Below, in pieces: positions 29,238 through 38,808 of a DNA stretch of 64,000 nt. How positions within the stretch are numbered: the stretch's first letter is position 1; the number at the start of each line of letters is the position of its first letter. A program made the translations under genes and the position numbers. This stretch comes from Microbacterium sp. Nx66 (GTDB taxonomy: Bacteria > Actinomycetota > Actinomycetes > Actinomycetales > Microbacteriaceae): positions 1,736,001-1,800,000 of the forward strand of contig NZ_LR880474.1 of NCBI RefSeq assembly GCF_904066215.1. The letters are read 5' to 3'. The notes beneath the pieces were generated by a model, which was not told the origin of the DNA, did not search any database, and saw only the letters and a program-made list of their open reading frames with translations.

Positions 29238-29828
29238 TCAGCGCGTCGGGTCGGACCCCCGGGACAGCTCGTCCCAGGAATCGACCGCGTCGACGGGGCC
29301 GTCGTGCGGCGCATCGGTCGGCGCGTCGGTGCGGTAGCGACGGCCGCCGACCTTCCAGCGCCGCCAGGTGGTCAGCACGAGGACGGCGGCGGCGAGCAGG
29401 ATCACCCAGCCGCCGAGGGCGAGGTACGGCCAGACGGACGGGATGATGCTCGCCGCGACCTCGTGGACCGCTCCGCTTCCGGCGAGTCCCGTCGTCTCGG
29501 TGACGGTCGCGGCCACCGCACCGTACGCGTCGCCGAGGAGGACCTGCAGCGTGGACCAGCCCAGGAACACGGCGGCCGCGGCGGCCAGCACCCCGAAGAC
29601 GAGACGCACGGCCCGGCCGGCGATCGCGAGAGCCGCACCCAGCGCGAGCACGGCGAGGCTCAGCGGCGCGAGCAGCACGAGAGCGGAGGCGCCGGGGACG
29701 AGGATGTCCTCCCCCGCGTCCGCCCGCTGCACGGTGAACCAGGTCTGCGTGGAGGAGATGATCCCGATGGCGCCGGCCAGCAGGAAGCCCGTCACGGAGA
29801 GGGATCGGCCGCGCTGCGCGATGCTCAC
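29238..29828 (-). CDS. Tryptophan-biosynthesis-associated membrane protein
   Basis: 196 residues with four hydrophobic segments at about 12-28, 45-70, 75-98 and 130-158, of the family found beside trp genes in actinobacteria (Trp_oprn_chp type). The region after the first helix, STQTWFTVQ, is typical. Function is unproven; a role in tryptophan or indole handling at the membrane is only inferred from genomic context. GTG at 29828 overlaps the hisI stop as GTGA; trpE, often found between them, is absent. Confidence 0.85.
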   Translation of the reverse strand: MSIAQRGRSLSVTGFLLAGAIGIISSTQTWFTVQRADAGEDILVPGASALVLLAPLSLAVLALGAALAIAGRAVRLVFGVLAAAAAVFLGWSTLQVLLGDAYGAVAATVTETTGLAGSGAVHEVAASIIPSVWPYLALGGWVILLAAAVLVLTTWRRWKVGGRRYRTDAPTDAPHDGPVDAVDSWDELSRGSDPTR

Positions 29829-30208
29829 GAGGCCGCCGCCCCGTCGACGGCGTCCAGGTCGGTGGTGTCGAAGCACGTCCGCGTCCCGGTGTGGCACGCG
29901 GGGCCGGTCTGGTCGACGAGGAGCAGGAGCGCGTCACCGTCGCAGTCGAGGCGGGCCTCCCGCACGACCTGGATATGCCCGGAGGTGTCACCCTTGCGCC
30001 AGTACTCCTGGCGGGAGCGGGACCAGTAGGTCGCGCGGCCCGAGGTGAGCGTGCGGCGCAGGGCCTCGGCGTCGACCCAGGCGAGCATGAGCACCTCGAG
30101 CGAATCCCACTGCTGCACGATGATCGGGGCGAGCCCGTCCGCGTTGAACGCGACCTGGGCGATGCGGTCGTCGATGGAGACCTCGTCCTGCTTCGGCGTG
30201 TCGGTCAT
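29825..30208 (-). CDS. hisI: Phosphoribosyl-AMP cyclohydrolase
   Basis: 127 residues. It opens the adenine ring of phosphoribosyl-AMP in step 3 of histidine synthesis, using zinc and magnesium. [20 protein letters not shown] (about 58-77) is the conserved core. The metal ligands are in [16 protein letters not shown] and [10 protein letters not shown]. This is the stand-alone form with no fused HisE; hisE is a separate gene here. ATG at 30208 overlaps hisF as ATGA. Confidence 0.97.
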   Translation of the reverse strand: MTDTPKQDEVSIDDRIAQVAFNADGLAPIIVQQWDSLEVLMLAWVDAEALRRTLTSGRATYWSRSRQEYWRKGDTSGHIQVVREARLDCDGDALLLLVDQTGPACHTGTRTCFDTTDLDAVDGAAAS

Positions 30209-30966
30209 CGGACGAGCACTCCTTCCGCGCGCAGCGCATCCTTCACGTCACCGACGGTCAGGGCTCCGGTGTGGAACACGCTGGCCGCGAGCACCGCGTC
30301 CGCCCCCGCCTTGATGGCCGGCGCGAAGTCGGTCGCCCGCCCCGCACCGCCGGAGGCGATCACCGGGATCGGCGCCACTTCGCGCATGAGGCGGACGAGC
30401 TCGAGATCGAAGCCGTCGCGCGTGCCGTCGGCGTCGATCGAGTTCACGAGCAGCTCCCCCGCCCCGCGCTCCGCGGCCTCGCGCGCCCAGTCGAGCGCGT
30501 CCAGCGTGGTCTGCGTACGACCGCCGTGCGTGGTCACAACGAAGCCGGAACGGGTGGTGTCGGTGCGCTTGACGTCGAGCGAGAGCACGAGCACCTGGGC
30601 GCCGAAGCGATCCGCGATCTCGCCGATGAGCTCGGGACGGGCGATCGCCGCGGAGTTCACGCCGACCTTGTCCGCACCGACCGAGAGGAGCCGCGCGACG
30701 TCGTCGACGCTGCGCACGCCGCCGCCCACCGTCAGCGGAACGAAGACCTGCTCTGCGGTGCGCTGCACGACGTCGTAGGTCGTCGCCCGCGCATCCACCG
30801 TCGCGGTGACGTCGAGGAACGTGATCTCGTCGGCGCCCTGGGCCGCGTAGTGACGGGCGAGCTCCACCGGATCACCCATGTCGCGGAGGTTCTCGAAGTT
30901 GACGCCCTTGACGACGCGGCCGTCGGCGACGTCCAGGCACGGGATGACGCGACTCGCGAGGGTCAT
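30205..30966 (-). CDS. hisF: Imidazole glycerol phosphate synthase, cyclase subunit
   Basis: 253-residue TIM barrel that joins ammonia from HisH to PRFAR, giving imidazole glycerol phosphate and AICAR. Catalytic Asp residues are in [18 protein letters not shown] (first Asp) and [11 protein letters not shown] (second). Phosphate loops are [13 protein letters not shown] and [12 protein letters not shown]. The partner HisH is not in this window. ATG at 30966 touches the hisG stop by one base. Confidence 0.97.
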   Translation of the reverse strand: MTLASRVIPCLDVADGRVVKGVNFENLRDMGDPVELARHYAAQGADEITFLDVTATVDARATTYDVVQRTAEQVFVPLTVGGGVRSVDDVARLLSVGADKVGVNSAAIARPELIGEIADRFGAQVLVLSLDVKRTDTTRSGFVVTTHGGRTQTTLDALDWAREAAERGAGELLVNSIDADGTRDGFDLELVRLMREVAPIPVIASGGAGRATDFAPAIKAGADAVLAASVFHTGALTVGDVKDALRAEGVLVR

Positions 30967-31805
30967 CAGAGCCTCGCCGCGTGGATCGCCGTGACGAGGA
31001 TGGCCCGGGCACCGAGGGCGTAGAGATCGTCCATCACCTGGTTGACGCGGCGCCGCGGGATCATCACGCGGACGGCCACCCAGGACGGGTCGCGGAGCGG
31101 CGAGATGGTCGCGGACTCCCGACCGGGGGCGATGGCCACGGCCTGATCGACGAGTTCGGTGGGGAGGTCGTAGTCGAGGAGCACGTAACGGCGCGCGACC
31201 ATCACGCCGCGGAGCCGGCGCAGCAGCGTGTCCACGCCGTCGGCCTCGCCGGGACGGCTGATGAGCACGGCCTCGGACTCCAGGATCACGGGGCCGAAGA
31301 TCTCCAGCCCCGCCTGCCGCAGGGTGGTGCCGGTGGACACGACGTCGGCGACCGCATCGGCGACGCCGAGGCGCACCGCGGACTCGACCGCGCCGTCGAG
31401 CTGCACGAGCTCGGCGTTCACACCCTGGTCGCGGAGGAAGGAGCCCACCAGACCCGGGTAGGCGGAGGCGACGCGGACGCCGTCGAGGTCCTGGACCGAG
31501 GTGAAGCGTCCGGGAGGACCGGCGAAGCGGAACGTGGACGCCCCGAATCCGAGCTGCTCGATCTCGCGCGCCGGCTGCTGCACATCCAGGAGGAGGTCGC
31601 GACCGGTGATGCCGACGTCGAGGGCACCGGAGGCCACGTACGTGGCGATGTCACGGGGGCGGAGGAAGAAGAACTCGACGTCGTTCTCGGCGTCGATGAC
31701 ATGCAGGGTCTTGGGGTCGCGGCGGCCGGCGTAGCCCGCCTCCGCGAGCATCTCGGCGGCGGTCTCGGAGAGCGAGCCCTTGTTGGGAACGGCGATGCGC
31801 AGCAT
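30966..31805 (-). CDS. hisG: ATP phosphoribosyltransferase, long form
   Basis: 279 residues. It is the first and feedback-regulated step of histidine synthesis (ATP and PRPP to phosphoribosyl-ATP). The length and the C-terminal ferredoxin-like domain of about 75 residues ([21 protein letters not shown]) mark the long HisG form, which binds histidine and needs no HisZ. Core motifs are [27 protein letters not shown] and the PRPP loop near [21 protein letters not shown] at 31805. Confidence 0.97.
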   Translation of the reverse strand: MLRIAVPNKGSLSETAAEMLAEAGYAGRRDPKTLHVIDAENDVEFFFLRPRDIATYVASGALDVGITGRDLLLDVQQPAREIEQLGFGASTFRFAGPPGRFTSVQDLDGVRVASAYPGLVGSFLRDQGVNAELVQLDGAVESAVRLGVADAVADVVSTGTTLRQAGLEIFGPVILESEAVLISRPGEADGVDTLLRRLRGVMVARRYVLLDYDLPTELVDQAVAIAPGRESATISPLRDPSWVAVRVMIPRRRVNQVMDDLYALGARAILVTAIHAARL

Positions 31806-31843
31806 GAACGGCTTTCAGTTCGAAGGAGTGGGACCGGAGCGCA

Positions 31844-32107
31844 TCACAGATGTCGATAGACGTCCTGCAGCGTGAGGCCCTTCGCGAGCATCATCACCTG
31901 CAGGTGGTAGAGGAGCTGCGAGATCTCCTCGGCTGCGGCGGCGTCCGACTCGTACTCCGCCGCCATCCAGACCTCGGCGGCCTCTTCGACGATCTTCTTG
32001 CCGATCGCATGCACGCCGCCGTCGAGCTCCGCGACGGTGCCCGATCCCTCGGGGCGGGTCTCGGCCTTGACGCTGAGCTCGGCGAACAGCTCGTCGAAAG
32101 TCTTCAC
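31844..32107 (-). CDS. hisE: Phosphoribosyl-ATP pyrophosphatase
   Basis: 87-residue all-alpha MazG-like pyrophosphohydrolase that removes pyrophosphate from phosphoribosyl-ATP (step 2 of histidine synthesis). The metal-binding acids lie in [19 protein letters not shown] (about 35-53) and [18 protein letters not shown] at 32107 overlaps the rpe stop by four bases. A 38-base gap separates it from hisG. Confidence 0.96.
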   Translation of the reverse strand: MKTFDELFAELSVKAETRPEGSGTVAELDGGVHAIGKKIVEEAAEVWMAAEYESDAAAAEEISQLLYHLQVMMLAKGLTLQDVYRHL

Positions 32108-32784
32108 CCCTCCAGGCTACCGGCTCGCGCGAGGTCCCTGAGCCGGGTGACGGCCGCCTCCACGTCGTCCGCACCGTAGACCGCGGAGCCGGCGACGAAG
32201 GTGTCCGCCCCCGCTTCGGCAGCCTGGGCGATCGTCGCGTCGGAGATCCCGCCGTCGACCTGGAGCCAGACGGACGAACCGCGCCGCCGGGCCTCCGCGG
32301 ACAGCGCCTGCAGCTTCGGCATGGTCTCCGGCATGAATCCCTGGCCTCCGAAGCCGGGCTCCACGGTCATCACGAGGATCTGGTCGAACTCGTCCAGCAG
32401 CTCGAAGAGTCCCTCGACGGGCGTCGCGGGCTTGACCGCCACCCCCGCACGGGCGCCGATGTCGCGCAGTCGACGCGCGAGCGCCACCGGCTCCCCCGCC
32501 GCCTCCAGGTGGAAGGTCACGCTCGCGGCACCGAGTTCGGCGTAGCCGGGGGCCCAACGATCCGGATCCGTGATCATGAGATGCACGTCCAGCGGGACCG
32601 GGCTGGTCTCCTGGATGCGCTGGACCATCTGCGGACCGAACGTGAGGTTCGGGACGAAGTGGTTGTCCATGACATCGACGTGCGCGAAGTCGGCCGTCGC
32701 GATGCGCGCGAGTTCCGCCTGCATGTTGACGAAGTCCGCGGCGAGGATGCTGGGGTTGATGCGCGGGGCGCGGGGCAGATCCAT
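32104..32784 (-). CDS. rpe: Ribulose-phosphate 3-epimerase
   Basis: 226 residues, TIM barrel of the pentose phosphate pathway interconverting ribulose and xylulose 5-phosphate. [10 protein letters not shown] at the N terminus, [17 protein letters not shown] (catalytic Asp and metal His), [18 protein letters not shown] (phosphate loop) and [10 protein letters not shown] (second Asp) are all intact. ATG at 32784 has GAAGGAAGG at good spacing. It may serve PRPP supply to the his genes downstream. Confidence 0.97.
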   Translation of the reverse strand: MDLPRAPRINPSILAADFVNMQAELARIATADFAHVDVMDNHFVPNLTFGPQMVQRIQETSPVPLDVHLMITDPDRWAPGYAELGAASVTFHLEAAGEPVALARRLRDIGARAGVAVKPATPVEGLFELLDEFDQILVMTVEPGFGGQGFMPETMPKLQALSAEARRRGSSVWLQVDGGISDATIAQAAEAGADTFVAGSAVYGADDVEAAVTRLRDLARAGSLEG

Positions 32785-32788
32785 GGTC

Positions 32789-34252
32789 TCAACCTTCCTT
32801 CGGGGCTTCTGTCGCATCGCCGGGGCGCTGCAGGAGTGCGAGGAACATCGCGTCGGTGCCGTGGCGATGCGGCCAGAGCTGTGCGCTGCCGGTCTGCGAG
32901 CGGCCGTCGTCGGCGAGGTCGATCGGCGACCGGGCCACGCCGCGCAGCACGGCGCGGGCGTCGAGTTCGACGAGCTCAGGACGCAGGCGCCGCACCTCCT
33001 CGACCACCGCCGTCGTCTCCGCGAGGTGGGGCGAGCAGGTGACGTACGCGACGATGCCTCCGGGAGCCAGAGCCTCCACGGCCGCCGTCAGCAGACCGAC
33101 CTGCAGCGGCACGAGCTCGGCGACGTCCGCCGGGGACTTGCGCCACCGGGCCTCCGGGCGCCGACGGAGGGCGCCGAGGCCGGTGCAGGGGGCGTCGACC
33201 AGGATCCGGTCGAACGCGCCGGGTCGCTCGGCGGCCAGCTCCCGGCCGTCGCGCTCGTGGACGGTGACGTCGCCCGGGACGGCTCGCAGGGCGTTGCGCA
33301 CGAGTCGGGCCCTGGTGGGCACGACCTCGTTGGCCTCCAGCACGGCGTCGTTCTCCCGGGCGACGGCGGCGAGCAGAGCGGTCTTCCCGCCGGGGCCCGC
33401 GCACAGGTCGAGCCACCGCTCCCCCTGACGGACCGGGGTCGCCGCGGTCAGCGCGAGCGCGACGAGCTGCGACCCTTCGTCCTGCACGCGGACCGCGCCC
33501 TCGGAGGCGGTCAGCGCGAGACGCGGATCGCCCCCCGGAGACGCGAATGCCGTGGCGGCGTAGGGCCGACGAGGCTCCTGCGGCTCCGCGAGCCCGGGGA
33601 GGGCGACGAGCGTGACCTCGGGCGAGACGTTGTCGGCCTCCAGCAGGGCGTCCAGTTCCTCGACACGCCCCTCGGCGGCGAGGGCGCGACGCAGCGCCCG
33701 GATGATCCACACCGGGTGCGCAGCACGGAGCGCCAGCCGTTCGTCGTCCGACCGTGCCGCCGCCTCGATGCGCGCGAGCCACTCCTGGGGCGACTCCCGG
33801 GCGATCCGCCGGAGCACCGCGTTCGCGAAGCTGGACGCCCCGCGACCGGCGTCGAGCGCGACGAGGTTCACCGACTCGTTCACGGCCGCGTGCGGGGCCA
33901 CCCGCGTCGCGAGGAGCTGGTGCACGGCGAGCCGGAGCGCGTCGAGCACCGCGGGGTCGATCGCGTCGGCCGGGCGATCCGCGGCCGCGGCGATGATCGC
34001 GTCGTACGTGCCGCGGCGACGGAGTGTGCCGTAGGTCAGTTCCGTCGCCAAGGCCGCGTCCTGCGGGTCCAGCCTGGCCTCGGCGATCGCGGTCGGCAGC
34101 AGCAGGTTCGCGTAGGCGTCGGAGTCCGACACCGCCCTGATCACGTCGTAGGCCACGCGGCGCGCCGGCTGTACCGTCCGGTCGGGGCCGCGGCCGTTCC
34201 GCGTCCGGTCCTCGCGCTGCGGGCCGTTGCCGGGGCGTCGCCGGTCGTTCAC
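32789..34252 (-). CDS. rsmB: 16S rRNA m5C967 methyltransferase (RsmB/NOP family)
   Basis: 487 residues. An N-terminal NusB-like RNA-binding domain spans about 25-160, preceded by a basic stretch, followed by a SAM-dependent methyltransferase. The SAM loop is WLDLCAGPGGKTALLA. Motif IV is VDAPCTGLGALRRRPEARWR and motif VI is YVTCSPHLAETTAVV, carrying the two cysteines used in m5C catalysis. GTG at 34252 overlaps the fmt stop as GTGA, the conserved fmt-rsmB coupling. Confidence 0.95.
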   Translation of the reverse strand: MNDRRRPGNGPQREDRTRNGRGPDRTVQPARRVAYDVIRAVSDSDAYANLLLPTAIAEARLDPQDAALATELTYGTLRRRGTYDAIIAAAADRPADAIDPAVLDALRLAVHQLLATRVAPHAAVNESVNLVALDAGRGASSFANAVLRRIARESPQEWLARIEAAARSDDERLALRAAHPVWIIRALRRALAAEGRVEELDALLEADNVSPEVTLVALPGLAEPQEPRRPYAATAFASPGGDPRLALTASEGAVRVQDEGSQLVALALTAATPVRQGERWLDLCAGPGGKTALLAAVARENDAVLEANEVVPTRARLVRNALRAVPGDVTVHERDGRELAAERPGAFDRILVDAPCTGLGALRRRPEARWRKSPADVAELVPLQVGLLTAAVEALAPGGIVAYVTCSPHLAETTAVVEEVRRLRPELVELDARAVLRGVARSPIDLADDGRSQTGSAQLWPHRHGTDAMFLALLQRPGDATEAPKEG

Positions 34253-35169
34253 GAGCCGGCCACCGGGGTCGTGCCCTGCAGGCCGCGCCACCAGTCGGCA
34301 GCGTTCATGGGGCCCTTACCCGCCGGCTGCAGACGCGTGACGGCCAGCGGAGACGTGGCCGTCCCGATCAGGACCTCCGCTCGCGTGCCCGCCATGGCAC
34401 CCGGAGGCAGGTCCTCCGCCCCGGAATCGGCGGGTCGTGCCTCGAGGATCTTGAGCCGCTGGCCGTCGATCGTCGTGTGCGCCCCCGGCTCCGGAGTGAC
34501 CCCGCGGAACCGGGCGTACACGACGTCGAACGGCTCGCGGAAGTCGAGGAGACCGTCCTCGAGCGTCAGCTTGGCGGCGAACGTCGGCTCGCCCTCCTGC
34601 GGCACCGCGTGGGCAGTCCCGTCCGCGATCGCCGCGACCACGTCCGCGGTGAGAGCCGCGCCGTCGAGGGCCAGGGCCTCCAGTGCCTCCCCCGCCGTCG
34701 ATGTGCCCGGCAGTTCGACGGCGCGCGTCGCGAACACGTCGCCGGCATCGAGCTCCGGGACGAGCTGGAAGACGCTCGCGCCGAGGACCGGATCTCCGGC
34801 GATCAGGGCGCGCTGCACCGGCGCGGCGCCGCGCCAGGCCGGCAGGAGCGAGAAGTGCAGGTTGATCCACCCGGCCTCCGGCGTGGACAGCAGAGGCTCG
34901 CGGACGAGCCCGCCGTACGCGACGATCACGCCGAGCTCGGGGCGCAGGGCAGCGATCTCCTCCGTCACCGCCTCGTCGAGGCGCGCGGCGTGGATGACGG
35001 GCAGGCCGAGTTCGGCCGCGGCCTGGGCGACGGGCGAGGGAGTGAGCACACGCTTGCGCCCGAGGGGAGCGTCGGGGCGCGTCACGACGGCGGCGATGTC
35101 GTGCTCGGCGGCGAGGCGACGCAGAGTGGGGACCGCGGCGGCGGGAGTGCCGGCGAAGACGAGGCGCAT
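34249..35169 (-). CDS. fmt: Methionyl-tRNA formyltransferase
   Basis: 306 residues. It formylates initiator Met-tRNA with 10-formyl-THF. Motifs are MRLVFAGTPAAAVPTLR, the catalytic centre INLHFSLLPAWRGAAPVQ (Asn-His) and a downstream Asp in ELDAGDVF, followed by a C-terminal tRNA-binding domain. It lies between priA and rsmB as in most actinobacteria. ATG at 35169. Confidence 0.97.
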   Translation of the reverse strand: MRLVFAGTPAAAVPTLRRLAAEHDIAAVVTRPDAPLGRKRVLTPSPVAQAAAELGLPVIHAARLDEAVTEEIAALRPELGVIVAYGGLVREPLLSTPEAGWINLHFSLLPAWRGAAPVQRALIAGDPVLGASVFQLVPELDAGDVFATRAVELPGTSTAGEALEALALDGAALTADVVAAIADGTAHAVPQEGEPTFAAKLTLEDGLLDFREPFDVVYARFRGVTPEPGAHTTIDGQRLKILEARPADSGAEDLPPGAMAGTRAEVLIGTATSPLAVTRLQPAGKGPMNAADWWRGLQGTTPVAGS

Positions 35170-35187
35170 GAAGGGTCTCCGGAAGGG

Positions 35188-37152
35188 TCAGAGTTCTGGA
35201 TCGAGGATATCGAGGCGGACCGAGAGCGTGCTGCGGGCGGCCTTGGTCCGACCGCGGCGACCGCTCACCGCCTCGGCCACGACGGCCGCACGGAGGGTGG
35301 TCGCGACGCGGCTTCCCGCGCCGTAGTCGAAGCGTACGAGAGCCCGGACCCGCGGGGGGACGTCGTCCGATTCGACGGGGACGGGACCGAGGACCGCGTC
35401 CCCGGGCAGCGAGAGCTCGGAGAGCGCCTCCAGAGCACGGGCGACCGCGGCGGCGGATCCCTCCACGAGCGCGACGCGGGCGGTCGGCGGCATGTGCAGC
35501 GGCGCTCGCTGCTCCAGCTCGGTGCGCGCGTAGGCAACGTGGTTCCAGGTCGCCAGGGCCTTGGCGACGGCGCCGTCCACACCGACGAGGTGGACGGGAG
35601 CGCCGGGAGCGGCCAGAGCGGCCGCGTTCGACCACCACCGCAGGCAGGCTTCGCCGATGCGCAGATCCGGCGCCTGCAGCATGCGCGGCCCGTCGAGCAG
35701 GACGACGGCACGGTAGCCGCCCTCCGCGAGCGGCTCGGCGCCGCGGGTGGCCACCACCAGCGCCGGACGCGCGTCGACGCGCTCGACGGGGTGGCTGCCG
35801 TCCGCGACGATGACGCGGACGCCGGGGAACGCGCGGCCCAGCTCATCGGCGGTCCGTTCGCTTCCCGACGAGGCGAGCCGGAGACGGGTCGAGGAACACG
35901 CCGGGCACGTCCATGCCCTGGCACCGCGCCCGCACCACCCGCATACCGGGACCGCGCCGCGATGGCGGGCGCCGAGGGGGCCGCCGCAGTGCGGGCATCG
36001 GGCGGGGGCTCGGCAGTCGGCGCAGACGAGGGACGGCGCGAAGCCGGGCCGCGAGACCTGGATGAGCACGGGCCCCTCCGCGGCCGCGTTCCGGGCGGCG
36101 AGGAAGGCCGACGACGGCATGCGCTGCGGCGTCGGCTGCTCCATCTCCTGGGGCGTGCTGAGCACCACACGCGGCAGCACGCGCCGGGCCGCGCGGATGT
36201 CCTGCAGCCAGCCGCGCGCCACGAGCCGCTCCACCTCGGTCGTCCGCGTATGACCGGCGAAGAGCAGTGCCGATCCCTCCGCCTCCTGCCGCAGCAGCGC
36301 CGCATCCCGGGCGTGGACGTAGGGAGCGAGCGGCTCGCCCAGCAGGCTGTCGCCGTCGTCCCACACCACCACGAGACCGGCGACGACGGGGGCGTACACC
36401 GCGGACCTGTTCCCGACGACGATGCAGGGCGCGTCCTCGAGCGTGCGGAGGAAGGAGCGGTAGCGGTCCGGGTTGGTCTGTCGGGAGTCATGCCGCGCGA
36501 TCGCCTCCGGGGGGACGAACCCGTCGAGGGCCGCCAGAAGCCGATCGAGGTCGCGGTGGTCCGGGACGACGAGGATGCTCGACTTCCCCGCCGCGAGCGT
36601 CGTCGCGGCGGCTGCAGCCAGCATGCGCGCCCAACCGGGTGCGTCGTCGGTCAGCTGCGGGATGGCCTCGACCGCCGCACGACCGCTCTCGTCGAGCACC
36701 GCCTGCAGCCCGTCGTACAGCCCGACGACGGACGCAGCCGCGTCTCGGGCGTCGGGCTCCGGCTGCGGGATCGGAGAATCGGCGGTCCAGGCCTTCTCGA
36801 CGCGCACCTGCCGCTTCGGGATGACCAGCCGCAGCACGTCGGACGCCGACCCCGCCGCGCGATCGGCGACCCGCCGAGCCAGTCGGTACAGACGATCCGG
36901 CAGCACGGGGACGCTCGACACGATGCTCTCGACCTCGGAGAGCGGCCGATCGGCGTCGTCCTCGACGTCCAGTTCCACCACGAACCCGTCGACCACGCGG
37001 CCGGCGGTCCGCAGGGGGACACGCACCCGGACCCCGGGCTCGACGTCACCGAGCTCGGGAGGAAGGGCGTAGTCGAACAGGCGGTCGAGCTGCGGCAGCG
37101 GGGATTCCAGGAGCACCCGGGCGATGCGCCGGCTCTCCGGAGAGATCAGCAC
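35188..37152 (-). CDS. priA: PriA-like primosomal protein N', helicase motifs degenerate
   Basis: 654 residues. The N-terminal 3'-DNA-binding domain (about 10-115), a winged region and a helicase-like core are recognisable. The Walker A loop, normally GVTGSGKT, reads as AAAAATTLAAGKSS (about 179-192), and the DEEH motif II is VVWDDGDSLLG (about 263-272). Eight zinc-finger cysteines remain at 377, 380, 386, 389, 404, 407, 416 and 419. It should bind DNA and zinc but not hydrolyse ATP, as reported for actinobacterial PriA. GTG at 37152 is chosen, 10 bases after the metK stop; upstream frame is metK shadow. Confidence 0.9.
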   Translation of the reverse strand: MLISPESRRIARVLLESPLPQLDRLFDYALPPELGDVEPGVRVRVPLRTAGRVVDGFVVELDVEDDADRPLSEVESIVSSVPVLPDRLYRLARRVADRAAGSASDVLRLVIPKRQVRVEKAWTADSPIPQPEPDARDAAASVVGLYDGLQAVLDESGRAAVEAIPQLTDDAPGWARMLAAAAATTLAAGKSSILVVPDHRDLDRLLAALDGFVPPEAIARHDSRQTNPDRYRSFLRTLEDAPCIVVGNRSAVYAPVVAGLVVVWDDGDSLLGEPLAPYVHARDAALLRQEAEGSALLFAGHTRTTEVERLVARGWLQDIRAARRVLPRVVLSTPQEMEQPTPQRMPSSAFLAARNAAAEGPVLIQVSRPGFAPSLVCADCRAPARCPHCGGPLGARHRGAVPVCGWCGRGARAWTCPACSSTRLRLASSGSERTADELGRAFPGVRVIVADGSHPVERVDARPALVVATRGAEPLAEGGYRAVVLLDGPRMLQAPDLRIGEACLRWWSNAAALAAPGAPVHLVGVDGAVAKALATWNHVAYARTELEQRAPLHMPPTARVALVEGSAAAVARALEALSELSLPGDAVLGPVPVESDDVPPRVRALVRFDYGAGSRVATTLRAAVVAEAVSGRRGRTKAARSTLSVRLDILDPEL

Positions 37153-37162
37153 CGCGGCCTCG

Positions 37163-38356
37163 TCAGAGCCCGGCAGCGCGCCGCAGCTCCTCGGCCCGGT
37201 CCGTCCGCTCCCACGTGAAGTCCGGCAGCTCCCGACCGAAGTGCCCGTAGGCCGCCGTCTGGGCGTAGATCGGCCGCAGCAGGTCGAGCTGCTCGATGAT
37301 GGCCTGCGGCCGCAGATCGAACACCTCGTCGATGGCCCGCGTGATGACCTCGTCGGACACGCGCCCCGTGCCGAAGGTCTCCACATACAGGCCGACGGGG
37401 CGCGCGACACCGATCGCGTAGGCGACCTGCACCTCGAGGCGGTCGGCGAGGCCCGCGGCGACCGCGTTCTTGGCGACCCAGCGGGTCGCGTACGCACCCG
37501 AGCGGTCGACCTTCGACGGGTCCTTGCCGCTGAAGGCACCGCCCCCGTGCCGTGCGGCTCCCCCGTAGGTGTCGATGATGATCTTGCGTCCGGTGAGCCC
37601 GGCATCCCCCTTCGGGCCGCCCGTGACGAAGGGCCCCGCGGGGTTGATGTAGTAGGTGACGTCGTGGAGGTCGAGGCCGGTCGTGGCGAGGACCGGATCG
37701 ATGACGTGCTCGCGGATCTGCGCCTTCAGGTCGTCCTGGGCGATGTCCGGGTTGTGCTGCGTGGACAGCACGACGGCGTCGACGGTCTTCGGGGTGAAGC
37801 CGTCATAGCCGAGGGTGACCTGCGTCTTGCCGTCGGGGCGCAGGAAGGGCAGCAGCCCGCTGCGGCGCACCTCCGTCAGCCGTTCGGCGATGCGGTGCGC
37901 GGTCCATGCGGCCATCGGCATGAGCTGCGGGGTCTCGTTGGTGGCGAACCCGAACATGATGCCCTGGTCTCCGGCGCCGAGACCGTCGAGCGGATCCACG
38001 GACGAGCCGTCGCGGTGCTCCTGCGCGTTGTCGACACCGTGGGCGATGTCGGTGGACTGCTCCCCCACCGAGACGCTGACGCCGCACGAGTCGCCGTCGA
38101 AGCCGGTGTCGGAGGACGTGTAGCCGATGCCGTTCACGACCTGCCGGACGATCGTCGGGATGTCGACGTAGGCGTCCGTGCGGATCTCCCCGGCGACGTG
38201 CACGAGCCCGGTCGTGACGAGCGTCTCGACCGCGACCCGGGAGCCCGGGTCCTTCGCGAGCAGTCCATCGAGGATGCTGTCCGAGATCTGGTCGCAGATC
38301 TTGTCCGGATGCCCTTCGGTGACGGACTCGGACGTGAACAGACGCAGCGCGCTCAT
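37163..38356 (-). CDS. metK: S-adenosylmethionine synthetase
   Basis: 397 residues. It makes SAM from ATP and methionine. The N-terminal [20 protein letters not shown] (substrate and metal site), [16 protein letters not shown] (the adenosine-binding signature), the metal site [16 protein letters not shown] and the [21 protein letters not shown] region are complete. ATG at 38356 gives the usual N terminus; the longer frame adds non-conserved residues. It is placed directly before priA. Confidence 0.98.
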   Translation of the reverse strand: MSALRLFTSESVTEGHPDKICDQISDSILDGLLAKDPGSRVAVETLVTTGLVHVAGEIRTDAYVDIPTIVRQVVNGIGYTSSDTGFDGDSCGVSVSVGEQSTDIAHGVDNAQEHRDGSSVDPLDGLGAGDQGIMFGFATNETPQLMPMAAWTAHRIAERLTEVRRSGLLPFLRPDGKTQVTLGYDGFTPKTVDAVVLSTQHNPDIAQDDLKAQIREHVIDPVLATTGLDLHDVTYYINPAGPFVTGGPKGDAGLTGRKIIIDTYGGAARHGGGAFSGKDPSKVDRSGAYATRWVAKNAVAAGLADRLEVQVAYAIGVARPVGLYVETFGTGRVSDEVITRAIDEVFDLRPQAIIEQLDLLRPIYAQTAAYGHFGRELPDFTWERTDRAEELRRAAGL

Positions 38357-38406
38357 CGATGCTCCAGAACGGGGACGGACGGTGGGAGGGTGTGGCACCC
38401 ATTCTG

Positions 38407-38438
38407 GACCGCGCCACCGACGTCGCGGCGGCGCGGTC
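38407..38438 (-). other. Inverted repeat between rpoZ and metK
   Basis: GACCGCGCC (38407-38415) pairs perfectly with GGCGCGGTC (38430-38438), with a 14-base GC-rich loop. It sits within the 88-base gap just after the rpoZ stop and before the metK ATG. It could be a terminator ending the pyr-rpoZ transcript, or an attenuator for metK. No known SAM riboswitch pattern was recognised. Confidence 0.4.
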
Positions 38439-38444
38439 GTCGAG

Positions 38445-38699
38445 TCACTCCGCGTGACGCAGGCGGAGCTTGTCCTCGTTGATCTCGTGCAGGGCGATGG
38501 TGAGCGGCTTGTCCTCGACCGAGGAGTCGACGAGCGGGCCCACGTTGTCGAAGAGGTTGCCCTCGTGCAGGTCGGAGTAGTAGTCGTTGATCTGACGGGC
38601 GCGCTTGGCGGCGTAGATGACGAGCTCGTACTTGGAGTCGACGCGCTCCAGCAGGTTGTCGATGGGGGGATCGATGATGCCGTTGTTGCGTCCGGCCAT
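38445..38699 (-). CDS. rpoZ: DNA-directed RNA polymerase omega subunit
   Basis: 84 residues. Omega helps assemble beta' into RNA polymerase. [26 protein letters not shown] (about 14-39) is the conserved helix region, followed by a typical actinobacterial insert and [18 protein letters not shown] at 38699 follows AGGAGGTCCACCC. It lies in the usual gmk-rpoZ order; coaBC, which often follows in actinobacteria, is absent here. Confidence 0.95.
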   Translation of the reverse strand: MAGRNNGIIDPPIDNLLERVDSKYELVIYAAKRARQINDYYSDLHEGNLFDNVGPLVDSSVEDKPLTIALHEINEDKLRLRHAE

Positions 38700-38756
38700 G
38701 GGTGGACCTCCTGATCAGGCGACGGGATTCGCCGCGAAGACGATGCTGCGGGCGCG

Positions 38757-38782
38757 CGACCCTTCGACGAGCTCAGGGACCG
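38757..38782 (-). repeat. REP-like short dispersed repeat, copy 1
   Basis: On the minus strand this reads GGTCCCTGAGC, two variable bases, then GTCGAAGGGTCG. It matches the second copy at 43863-43888 over 26 bases with about three differences. The arms CCCT and AGGG make it partly palindromic. It lies in the gap between rpoZ and gmk and has no coding role here. Confidence 0.75.
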
Positions 38783-38808
38783 GCGTGGTGCTCGACCCTG
38801 GAATCAGG

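Noticed and set aside
32129..32150. Possible third copy of the GGTCCCTGAGC repeat near the end of rpe
   Set aside because: Only the first half matches; the GTCGAAGGG half is absent and the bases encode conserved Rpe-like residues.
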